Shown here piece by piece: positions 16,231 to 24,500 of a DNA stretch of 64,000 nucleotides. Numbering within the stretch: the first letter of the stretch is position 1; each line of letters starts with the position of its first letter. Under the pieces are notes generated by a model. The model was not told the origin of the DNA. It did no database searches and worked only from the letters and a program-made list of their open reading frames with translations. The translations under genes were made by a program, and so were the position numbers. Where the stretch lies: NCBI RefSeq assembly GCF_028583725.1, contig NZ_CP110680.1, forward strand, positions 3,596,001 through 3,660,000, in the 5' to 3' direction. The DNA comes from Cellulomonas fimi. GTDB lineage: Bacteria > Actinomycetota > Actinomycetes > Actinomycetales > Cellulomonadaceae.

Positions 16231-18804
16231 TCAGTCCTCCGACGGGACGAGCGTCAGGTGGTCGTTCGCGTCCGCCTCCGTCGCCGCCTGCGTGAACGGC
16301 CACGGGAACGTCTCCCCCGTCGCCCACGCCTCGAACTGGTCCGCGTAGTGCACGCTCGCGGGGTGGCCGGACGTCCCCGTGAGGTTCACCCAGGTCGAGG
16401 AGTCCAGGTCGCCCAGGTCCACGACCATCCGCATCGACGGCGCCGCCGTCACCTCGTACGACGGCGTGCTCGCGTCCCACGACGTCGCGTCGACGATCGC
16501 CGAGCCGCCGCCCACGCTGAGCGGTGACGGGTTGACCAGGCTCCGCAGGACGCCCGGCAGGGACTCGCCGCCGAGCACCGGGTGCTCCGGGGCGGCCACG
16601 TGCAGCCTCCCCCACCGCCAGTCCTCCGCGTCGCGTCCCAGCTGCGTCGTGAGCTGACGGCGGGCGGACACCATCGCGCGGGTCAGGATCTCGTCGCGGC
16701 CCTCCACGACGGCGGGCGTCGACCGGTCGTCCCACCACGGCGACGACGGGTCGTCCACGAGCCGGCGCACGACCTCCAGCCACCGCGAGTCGCCCGTGGG
16801 CGACGCGTCGTCGGGCAGGTCGTCGTCGAAGGCGAGCCGCAGCAGCGTCTTCCACACGGCGGCGAAGTACGCGGCGGCCGGCGAGTCGGGCGACGACACG
16901 CGGTCCCAGTCGCGCAGAAGCTCCTGGCCGTCGTCGTCGAAGGAGTCCTCGATCGGCAGCGACAGCAGCGTCGGCACGAGCATGTCGGCGTACGGGTTGC
17001 GCTGGTCGACCTGGATCTCCGCCATGTCCGCCGCCGTCACCGGCTCGCCCGTCGCGAGGCGCTCCGTCAGCAGCGTGCGGATGCGCTGCGACCGGTAGCC
17101 GTAGTCCCAGTCGTCGGTGAGGAACGGACCGACGCCGCTGGGGGTCACCGCCTGGTTCGCGGCGACGACGAACCCCTCCGCCGGGTCGAGCGTGCGCGGC
17201 ATCTCCGCCGGGTCGACGAAGCCCTGCCAGTCGTACGCGCTGTCCCAGCCCGGGCGCGGCCACGTGCCGTCGGAGGGGACCGGACCGCCGAGGACCGACG
17301 TCCGCACGGGGATCCGGCCGGGGGCCTGGTACCCGATGTGGCCGTCGACGGTCGCGAACACGATGTTCTGCGCGGGGACCTCGAGCAGCGCCGCGACGGC
17401 CGCGATGTCGTCCGCGTCCCGCGCCGTCGCCATCGCGAGCAGCGCGTCCGCGGTCCGGCCCGGCTGCAGCGCCGTCCACCCGAGCGCGACCTCGAACTGC
17501 CGGCCGGGCGCACCGTCCGGCACCGGCGCGTCGTCGACCGCGTCGACGTCCAGCACGTCGGACACGATCGGGCCGTGCACCGTCTCGCGGACGACGATCT
17601 CGACCGGCTCGCCGCCGTTCACCTCGATGACCTCGCGGCGCTCGCGGATCGGCGCCGTGCCGCCGTCGCGCACCGTGACGTCGCCGTCGACCTTCTCCAG
17701 GAAGAAGTCCGTGACGTCGGCGCCCAAGTTCGTCAGCCCCCACGCGAGGTCCGCGTTGTGCCCGATGACGACGCCCGGCATGCCCGCGCTGGCGAAGCCG
17801 GTGACGTCGTAGGGGCACTCCGACGTGACCTCGGCGCAGCGCAGGCCCACCTGCGCCCAGATGCCCGGCGCCGAGATGCCGAGGTGCGGGTCGTTCGCCA
17901 GCAGCGGCGCACCCGACTCCGTGTACCGGCCCGCGACGGCCCACGAGTTCGACCCGACGCCCTCACCGTCGCCGACCAGGTGCGGGACGGCGTCGAGCGC
18001 CTCCTGCGCCGACGCGAGCGCCGCCTGCAGGTCGTCGCCCGCGAGGTCGAGACCGGTCGACGCGGCCGTCGTCGTCACGCCCTGCCCGACCTGCTCGGCC
18101 GAGAGGATCGGCTGGTTGACGTCCTGCGGGTACGCGGGGAAGAGCTGCTCGACGCGCGCCACGTCCTGCACGGACGCGAACGACCGCGCGCGGGCGAGCT
18201 CACGGTCGTAGTTGCCGCGCAGGTCCCAGGCGAGCGCCTTGAGCCACGCGAGCGAGTCGACCGGGTCCCACTCCGCCGGCGCGGGCGTGTGCATCCGCGC
18301 CCCGAGCACCGTGTACTCGACCGCGATCTGCGAGGGGTCGCGCGACGCGAGGTAGGCGTTGACGCCGTCCGCGTACGCCTGCAGGGCCTCGCGCGTCGAC
18401 TCGTCGACGATGTCCCACTCCTGCTCCGCGACGTCCCGCCACCCGAACGTGCGGATCACCTTGTCCGCCGCGAGCGCGTCCTCGTTCTCCCCCACGAGCT
18501 CCGACAGGCGGCCCGCGGTCACGTGCCGGCGGTAGTCCATCTCGAAGAACCGGTCCTGCGCCGTCACGTAGCCCTGCGCGCGGAACAGGTCGGCGGACGT
18601 CGACGCCGTGATCGTCGGCACGCCCCGCGGGTCGCGCGTGACGGTGACCTCGCCGTCGAGACCCGGGAGCGTCAGCTCGCCCGACACCTCCGGGAGGGGT
18701 CGGCGCAGCACGACGACGACGGCCACGGTCGTCGCGACGAGGGCCAGGACGAGGACGACGGCGACGGTCGCGAACGCGACACGGACGAGACGCAGGCGGG
18801 ACAC
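16231..18804 (-). CDS. Penicillin acylase family hydrolase (Ntn-type), membrane-anchored or secreted
   Basis: The 857-residue precursor has an N-terminal hydrophobic anchor (about residues 8-33), an alpha-chain region and a beta chain starting at the autocatalytic nucleophile Ser285 within GVGSNSWAVAG. ANDPHLG, GHNADLAWGLTNLGAD and QNIVFATVDGHIGYQAPGRIP are typical of the family. Members hydrolyse amides such as beta-lactam side chains or acyl-homoserine lactones; the substrate cannot be told. The GTG at 18804 precedes the anchor directly; the frame remains open 48 codons further without homology. The gene lies between the cyclo-ligase and the FmdB gene, which adjoin each other in M. tuberculosis. 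Confidence 0.9.
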   Translation of the reverse strand: MSRLRLVRVAFATVAVVLVLALVATTVAVVVVLRRPLPEVSGELTLPGLDGEVTVTRDPRGVPTITASTSADLFRAQGYVTAQDRFFEMDYRRHVTAGRLSELVGENEDALAADKVIRTFGWRDVAEQEWDIVDESTREALQAYADGVNAYLASRDPSQIAVEYTVLGARMHTPAPAEWDPVDSLAWLKALAWDLRGNYDRELARARSFASVQDVARVEQLFPAYPQDVNQPILSAEQVGQGVTTTAASTGLDLAGDDLQAALASAQEALDAVPHLVGDGEGVGSNSWAVAGRYTESGAPLLANDPHLGISAPGIWAQVGLRCAEVTSECPYDVTGFASAGMPGVVIGHNADLAWGLTNLGADVTDFFLEKVDGDVTVRDGGTAPIRERREVIEVNGGEPVEIVVRETVHGPIVSDVLDVDAVDDAPVPDGAPGRQFEVALGWTALQPGRTADALLAMATARDADDIAAVAALLEVPAQNIVFATVDGHIGYQAPGRIPVRTSVLGGPVPSDGTWPRPGWDSAYDWQGFVDPAEMPRTLDPAEGFVVAANQAVTPSGVGPFLTDDWDYGYRSQRIRTLLTERLATGEPVTAADMAEIQVDQRNPYADMLVPTLLSLPIEDSFDDDGQELLRDWDRVSSPDSPAAAYFAAVWKTLLRLAFDDDLPDDASPTGDSRWLEVVRRLVDDPSSPWWDDRSTPAVVEGRDEILTRAMVSARRQLTTQLGRDAEDWRWGRLHVAAPEHPVLGGESLPGVLRSLVNPSPLSVGGGSAIVDATSWDASTPSYEVTAAPSMRMVVDLGDLDSSTWVNLTGTSGHPASVHYADQFEAWATGETFPWPFTQAATEADANDHLTLVPSED

Positions 18805-18932
18805 GTTGCGAGGGTACTTGTCCGGTTGGGCGCGGGGTGACGGCACGCGCACCCTGGGGACGGCAGCACCCGCCCGGCTCCGGCGCCCGGCGGGCGGCGC
18901 CGGGAATGCCCGCCGCGGGAGTGCCGTTACCA

Positions 18933-18959
18933 TTGGCACTCGGACCATGTGAGTGCCAG
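18933..18959 (+). promoter_or_regulatory. CIRCE element (HrcA operator)
   Basis: TTGGCACTC, nine bases, GAGTGCCAG: this matches the CIRCE consensus TTAGCACTC-N9-GAGTGCTAA, with arms complementary at eight of nine positions and exactly the canonical spacer. It lies 53 bases before the zinc-ribbon gene start and 129 bases before the divergent acylase start. HrcA repression released by heat is expected. Confidence 0.88.
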
Positions 18960-19011
18960 GCCACCCGGACGTCCCGCCGGGACCGGCCCGCCGACCTCCT
19001 CAGGAGCTGCG

Positions 19012-19356
19012 ATGCCCACCTACGCGTACGCGTGCACGGCGTGCGGTCACGCCTTCGAGATCCAGCAGTCGTTCTCCGACGCCTCGCTGACCGTGTGCCC
19101 CGAGTGCGAGGGTCGCCTGCGCAAGGTGTTCTCGGCCGTCGGCGTCGTCTTCAAGGGCTCGGGCTTCTACCGCAACGACGCACGGTCGTCGGGCGCGAAG
19201 TCGTCGACCTCGTCGTCCTCCTCCTCGACCACGTCCTCGTCGTCGAGCGCCCCGGCGTCGTCCGGGTCCGGGTCGCCGGGCGGCGGGTCCTCCTCGTCGT
19301 CGAGCACCGGCACGGCGTCGACGTCCACGACGAAGGCCCCGGCCGCCTCGTCCTGA
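19012..19356 (+). CDS. FmdB-family zinc-ribbon protein, Ruc-type redox-regulated chaperone
   Basis: The 114-residue protein begins MPTYAYACTACGH after an AGGAGCTGCG ribosome site. Residues 1-45 form a zinc ribbon with Cys8, Cys11, Cys29 and Cys32. The rest is a serine-dominated, disordered tail. Size, fold and gene position match M. tuberculosis Rv0991c (Ruc), described as a redox-regulated, intrinsically disordered chaperone belonging to the HrcA heat-shock regulon. The CIRCE operator upstream supports the same control here. The tail is even more biased to Ser/Thr than expected. Chaperone activity is inferred from orthology and regulation. Confidence 0.85.
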   Translation: MPTYAYACTACGHAFEIQQSFSDASLTVCPECEGRLRKVFSAVGVVFKGSGFYRNDARSSGAKSSTSSSSSSTTSSSSSAPASSGSGSPGGGSSSSSSTGTASTSTTKAPAASS

Positions 19357-19587
19357 CCTCGGCCGGTCACCGCCCGCGGGCCTACCGAGCGACCGGCTGA
19401 CGCGCGGGCGTCCGCGTGTCCGAGCCGCCCGCCGCCGTTCGGCCGCGAGGCGGGCAGCCGCGCGCCAGGCAGCCCGCGTCGACGTGTGCCCTCGACCGAG
19501 CCGTCCACAGCCCCTCCGGACGCGAGCCCGTCCACGGGTGCCGACGACCGCCGCACCCGTCGCGCGCCGCGTCCGTACGTTCGCCAC

Positions 19588-20283
19588 GTGCATCCCGACC
19601 GACTCGACCGGCACCGACCCGACCGGCCACCACCGCTCGCGCGACGACGGCCACCCACGTCGCTGCGGCTGCGTGCCGTGCTCTGGCGCGCGCGCCCCGT
19701 GCTCCTGGCCCTCGCCGTCGCGACGGTCGGCGTCGGCGTGCTCGACGTCCTGCGACCGGCACCGCCGCCCACGGTCGACGTCGTCGTCGTCGCGCGCGCG
19801 GTCCGTGCGGGAACCGCGCTCGAGGGCGCGGACCTGACCGTCCGCACCGTTCCCGTGGCGGTCGCGCCCGACGGCGTCCCGGCCCGCACCGACGCCGCCG
19901 TCGGGCGTGTTGCAGCCGTCGACCTCACGAGAGGCACGCCGCTGGTCCCGGGTGTCCTCGTCGGCGCGGGTGCCGCCGGTCCGCCCGGGACGGTCGTCGC
20001 CACCGTGCGCCTCGCCGACGACGCCGCCGCGGCACTCCTCGGCCCCGGGATGCGCGTCGACCTCATCGCTGCGGCGCCCGACGACGGCGACGGGCGCGTC
20101 GTCGCCTCGCGTGCCCTGGTCCTCCCGACGCCACCGGCCCGTGCCGCCGAGCCCGACATGAGCGCCTTCGGGGCGGGACCGACCACCGCGTCACCCGTGC
20201 TCGTCGCCGTCACGCCCGACGAGGCGAGAGCCCTCGTCGGGGCGTCCGCGACCGCCTTGCTGTCCGCGGTGGTCGTGCCATGA
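19588..20283 (+). CDS. SAF-domain protein, CpaB/FlgA-like
   Basis: From a GTG start (an upstream GTG at 19486 would add 34 residues) the protein has 231 residues: a basic N-terminus, one membrane segment (VLLALAVATVGVGVL), and an extracytoplasmic SAF domain (VVVVARAVRAGTALEGADLTVRTV...) followed by a second beta-rich part (VVATVRLADDAAAALLGPGMRVDLIAA). SAF domains of CpaB/RcpC type act in Flp pilus assembly, but no other pilus genes are nearby. In actinobacteria this gene often sits between the FmdB and mscL genes, as here. Its role there is unknown. Confidence 0.75.
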   Translation: MHPDRLDRHRPDRPPPLARRRPPTSLRLRAVLWRARPVLLALAVATVGVGVLDVLRPAPPPTVDVVVVARAVRAGTALEGADLTVRTVPVAVAPDGVPARTDAAVGRVAAVDLTRGTPLVPGVLVGAGAAGPPGTVVATVRLADDAAAALLGPGMRVDLIAAAPDDGDGRVVASRALVLPTPPARAAEPDMSAFGAGPTTASPVLVAVTPDEARALVGASATALLSAVVVP

Positions 20284-20349
20284 TCGTCCTGACCTGCGTC
20301 AGGGCCCGGCGACGGCCCCGACGCCCGCCGTGAGCGACCGGGGGCGCAC

Positions 20350-20928
20350 ATGTCCGACACGATCAACAAGGGTCTGCGGGGCGCCGGCGAGCACCTGCGC
20401 GGTCTGCCCAAGGTCTTCCAGGGGTTCAAGGACTTCATCTCACGCGGCAACGCGATCGAGCTGGCGGTCGGTGTCGTCATCGGCGCCGCGTTCACGACCG
20501 TCATCACCGCGATCCAGGACGGGTTCATCGGCCCGCTCATCGCGGCGATCTTCGGCAAGCCGGACCTGACGGCGCTGTGGTCGTTCACGATCAACGACGC
20601 CGTCTTCTCGATCGGCCTGATCCTCGACGCGCTGCTCAAGTTCCTCATCACCGCGGCCGCGGTCTACTTCGTCATTGTGCTGCCGCTCAACGCGCTGGCC
20701 GCCCGTCGCAAGCGCGGCGAGGAGGAGGAGCCCACGGCGCCGGCCGAGGACATCCTGCTGCTGCAGGAGATCCGCGACCTGCTCGCCGCCCGCCCGAGCC
20801 CGGCCGTCGCGAACGACGCCGGCGTGGTCCCGGGTCCCGGCACGGGTCCCGACCAGGGCACCGCTCCCGGCACTCCCCCGACGTTCCCGCCCGGCGGCGG
20901 CCCGGCGACGCCTCCGCCGACCGTCTGA
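20350..20928 (+). CDS. mscL: Large-conductance mechanosensitive channel MscL
   Basis: The 192-residue protein shows the MscL N-terminal helix and first membrane segment FKDFISRGNAIELAVGVVIGAAFTTVI, the periplasmic loop, the second segment FLITAAAVYFVIVLPLNAL, and the cytoplasmic cluster AARRKRGEEEE followed by the bundle helix ILLLQEIRDLL. It opens at high membrane tension to release solutes during hypo-osmotic shock. The C-terminal tail of about 50 Pro/Gly/Thr-rich residues is an extension beyond the usual 130-150 residues. It probably shares a transcript with the SAF gene (66-base gap). Confidence 0.93.
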   Translation: MSDTINKGLRGAGEHLRGLPKVFQGFKDFISRGNAIELAVGVVIGAAFTTVITAIQDGFIGPLIAAIFGKPDLTALWSFTINDAVFSIGLILDALLKFLITAAAVYFVIVLPLNALAARRKRGEEEEPTAPAEDILLLQEIRDLLAARPSPAVANDAGVVPGPGTGPDQGTAPGTPPTFPPGGGPATPPPTV

Positions 20929-20960
20929 GACGAGACCCGGCACGGTACGACCCGCACCGC

Positions 20961-21449
20961 TCACCAGTGGGGTGGGCGGTCCCGTTGCAGACGGTCGTCG
21001 TTCGAGTCCGGGTCGTGGCCCCAGCCGACGTCGGTGTCGTCGAGGGCACGCAGCGCGACGACCGGGTCGTCCGACGTACCGGCGGGCGTCGCGGCCTTCG
21101 CAGACGTCGCGGCGTTCGCGGACGTCACGGCCTTCGCGGGCGTCGCGGCGCTGGCGGGCGTTGCGGCCTTCGCGGGCGTCGCGGCGCTGGCGGACGTCGC
21201 GGCCTTCGCGGGTGTCGCGGCCTTCGCCCGCTCGTCCGCCGGAGCCGCCGGGTGCGTCGACCGCAGCACCGACTCGTCCGTGCCCACGGTCCCGGCCCGT
21301 CGGACAGCGCGACGCGGCCCCCGAGCCGACCGCGCCGGAGCCATCACCGCCTCCGGTCGCACGACGGGCGACGTCGGCGTCGGCGTCGGCGTCGGTCCGG
21401 GACGCTCGACGGCCTCCGTCCGGCGCGGGTCCTCGGGGCTGTCGCTCAC
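20961..21449 (-). CDS. Alanine-rich hexapeptide-repeat protein with conserved DDTDxGWG...RDRPPHW tail
   Basis: From a GTG start the product has 162 residues. The first 80 are Pro/Thr/Arg-rich and probably disordered. Residues about 75-122 are eight perfect-length hexapeptide repeats of the type (K/S/N)-A-A-T-(P/S)-A. The C-terminus (DDTDVGWGHDPDSNDDRLQRDRPPHW in part) is the only apparently globular or motif-like segment and resembles short C-terminal tails I know from uncharacterised actinobacterial proteins. No signal peptide or membrane segment is seen. It converges on mscL. Function is unknown; the repeats could form a lysine-spaced, histone-tail-like linker. Confidence 0.6.
   Translation of the reverse strand: MSDSPEDPRRTEAVERPGPTPTPTPTSPVVRPEAVMAPARSARGPRRAVRRAGTVGTDESVLRSTHPAAPADERAKAATPAKAATSASAATPAKAATPASAATPAKAVTSANAATSAKAATPAGTSDDPVVALRALDDTDVGWGHDPDSNDDRLQRDRPPHW
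21082..21225 (-). repeat. Eight tandem 18-bp coding repeats
   Basis: Eight units of exactly 18 bp related to GCGGGCGTCGCGGCCTTC encode the hexapeptide repeats on the minus strand. Units differ at a few positions, mostly synonymous or Lys/Ser/Asn and Pro/Ser exchanges. Copy number is a likely strain-variable feature. Confidence 0.9.
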
Positions 21450-21534
21450 CGCACGATGATCCCACCCGGTGCCGCCACGCCCGCCCCCCGGGACGCGCGG
21501 CGAGCACGACCACCCGCGAGCACGCACCGGCGCG

Positions 21535-24500
21535 TCAGCGCAGGGCGCGGCTCACGGCCGAGCGGACGGCGGTGTCGATCCGGTAGGAACGGCGCGTGAT
21601 CCCGAGCTCGTCGCGGAGCGCGGCGGCGAGCTGCTCGCGGTTGCGCTCCTCCCCGTCGGACCGGAGCCACGCGACGAGCTCGTCGAGCTGGTCGTCGCTG
21701 TACGCGCCGATCGGCAGGCCCTTGCGCACGTCGGGGCGGGGCGCACCCGGCACGCCGGCGAGGGTGAGCTGCACGGGCGTCCCGCCGCTCGCGGGGTGCG
21801 CGTCGGAGGGCGCCGACGGCTCGTCCACGGTCGTGCCGGGCGTCGGGGCGTCGCCCACCACGACCCCGTCCGTCGGGCCGCCGGTGGGTGCCTGCGCCGC
21901 CTCGGGAGCGGTCGTCTCGACGTCCTCGGTGGCCGCCACGCCGGTCGCGGGACGGTCTGCGCGCGCCGCCGGCACGGGAGGACCGTCGGCGGGAGCCACG
22001 TCCGCGTCCTCGGCGCCCCCGGTCTCGCCGGCCGCAGCCGCGGAGAGGCCGTCGGCAGCCGGCGCGCCGGGAGCCGGGTCGTCGTGCTCCTCGTCGGCGG
22101 CGGCCGCGCGGCGCGCCGCGAGGGTCGTGCGGACGGAGATGCGGATCGGCGCGGTGACGGGCGGGAGCTCCTCGACCTCGTCGCTCTCGTCGACGGATGC
22201 CGGGATCCCGAGGACGAGGGGTGCCTTGCGCGGGACGGCGGGGGCGGGCACGCGGCCGTGCACGGCGCGGCGGATGCGGTCGACCTCGGCCTGCGGGTCG
22301 AGGAACGCGGCGGCGGACCAGACGCGCACGACGGTCCAGCCCAGCCGCTCGAGCCGGTCGGCGAGCAGGCGGTCGCGCACGCGCACCGACGGCTCGCCGA
22401 CGTAGGCGTCGTCGTCGGTCAGCACGGCGACGAGCAGCCGGTCGTGGGCGTCGGGGTGCCCGACGACCATGGGGATGCGGGTGCCGCCGGGGATGCCGTA
22501 GTCGACCTCGACGGTCAGGCCGTGCCGCCAGAGCCGCTCGGCGAGGTCGAGCAGCAGCCGGTCGGGCTCGCCGGCGTGCTCGTCGGCGTCACGACGAGCG
22601 GCGCCGGCCGCCGCGGAAGCCGACGGGCGGGTCTCCGCCCGGTCGGCCGCCCGCAGGTCGACCTCGGCGTCGGGACGCGGGCCCGGCGCGACGAGCCGCA
22701 CGTCGTCGCCGGTCGCACCGGCGCCGCGGGACTCGGCGAACGCGAGCAGGTCGCGCAGGAGTCGCGGACCGGCGGCGCGGACGCGCTCGGGGTCGAGGTC
22801 GTCGGCACCGAAGCAGGACACGACGGTGAGCCGGTGCCGCGTGGCGCCGAGGACGTCGAGCAGGAGCGCGTCGCCGCCGGGCTCGCCGACGACGCCGAAG
22901 GAGTGCAGGACCCGTCGGTGCGGGGTGCGGCCGAACCCGACGGACAGGATCACGGCCTCGCGGCGCAGGCCGGCGACGTTGGCGAGGTCGGTCACGACGA
23001 ACGGCTCGGCGCGCCCGCCGTCGAAGAACGCGGCGACGGCGGGGTTGCCGCGGACCTCGGTGAGGATCGCGTCGCGCAGCGCGTCGGCGTGCACGGGCGA
23101 CGGGGTGACGACGGCGAGCGACTCGTCCGGCTGCATGAGCGCGTGGTGCAGGACGAGCTCGACGACGTGCTCGACCTCGCCGCGGGTCGACGCGACGGTG
23201 CCCGTGGACGCGTCGGGCATGCCGGTGCCGTCGACGACGTCGAGCCGGACGAGCGGCCGGTGCTCGGGCAGCGGCGTCGGCGACAGCACGCCCTCGTAGC
23301 CGTGCGCGGCGAGGAACGCGGTCAGGTAGGGGTCGCGGCGCGACGTCTCGGCGTGCAGGGCGACGACCGGCAGGACCGCGGCGAGCTCGCGCACGGCGGT
23401 GCCGGACGCGCAGCGGGCGTCGCCGACGACGACGACCTGCCGGCCGCGGGCGATCGCGGCGACGGCCATGTCGACGGGCAGGTGCGCCGCGGCGTCGATG
23501 ACGACGAGGTCCACGGTCCGCGACGGCGGGAGCACCTGCGGCACGAGCATGGGGCTCGCGGCGACGACGGGGCGCAGGCGGCGGGCGACGTCGGGGTGTC
23601 GCCCGATGGTGTCGCGCAGCGACGTGAGCCGCTCCTCGACGAGCTCGACGAACAGCGACTCGGACTGCTCCCGGTGCTGGCGCAGCACGTCCTGGGTGTG
23701 CGCGGCGACGGCCTGCCGGACGGGGCCGGCCAGGCTCGCGACGTGCGCGCGGTCGAGCGCGGCGTACTGCGCGGACAGGTCGCCGAGCGCGGCGCCGTCG
23801 TACCCGGCGAGCGTGGGGTCCTGCGTGAGGATCTGCTCGATGACCGTGCTCCACCAGGCCAGGTCGAGCTCGGCGGGGGCGAGTGCGGGGTCGACGCGAC
23901 GCGTCGCGAGGTCGTCCACGAGCGGCCCGAGCCCGGCGGCACGCAGCCGGTGCAGCAGCCCGGTGCGGTCGGGCAGCGTGTCGAGCGCGCTCGTGTCGGC
24001 GCGCAGCCGCGACAGCCGCTCGGTCAGCGCGGCGAACGGCAGGTCCGCCAGCCCGCTGCCGCCCGGGGTCGTGGCGAGCACCTCGTCGAGGGCCCGCAGG
24101 TCCTCCGCGACGGCCTGGTGCTCCTCCTCGATGTGCTCGAGCCCGTCGGGCAGCCGCGGCCAGCCGCCCGCGGGGCAGTGCGCCTGCCAGATCTCGCGCT
24201 GCGCCTGCACGTCGAGCAGCGCGGTGTGCAGGTCGGCGACGGGCCGGCCCGGGCGGACCATGTCGCGGGCCTGGCGCCGCAGCCGGCGACGCAGCCAGAA
24301 GCCCATGTCGACGCCGCGCTCGGCGCGCCACTGCGGCGTCGCGGTGGCGGCGACGAGGTCCGCGGCGGTCCGCTCGAAGACGATCGGGAGGAACACGTCG
24401 AGGGCTCCGCGGACGCCGTCGAGCATCCGGAGCTGCTCGGCCCACGACGCGACGGACGTGGCCTGCGTGAGCCCGGTGTCGGCGGCGACCTGCGCGGTGC

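Noticed and set aside
21082..21225. Tandem repeat as CRISPR-like array
   Set aside because: Units are contiguous 18-bp coding repeats without spacers and keep one reading frame.
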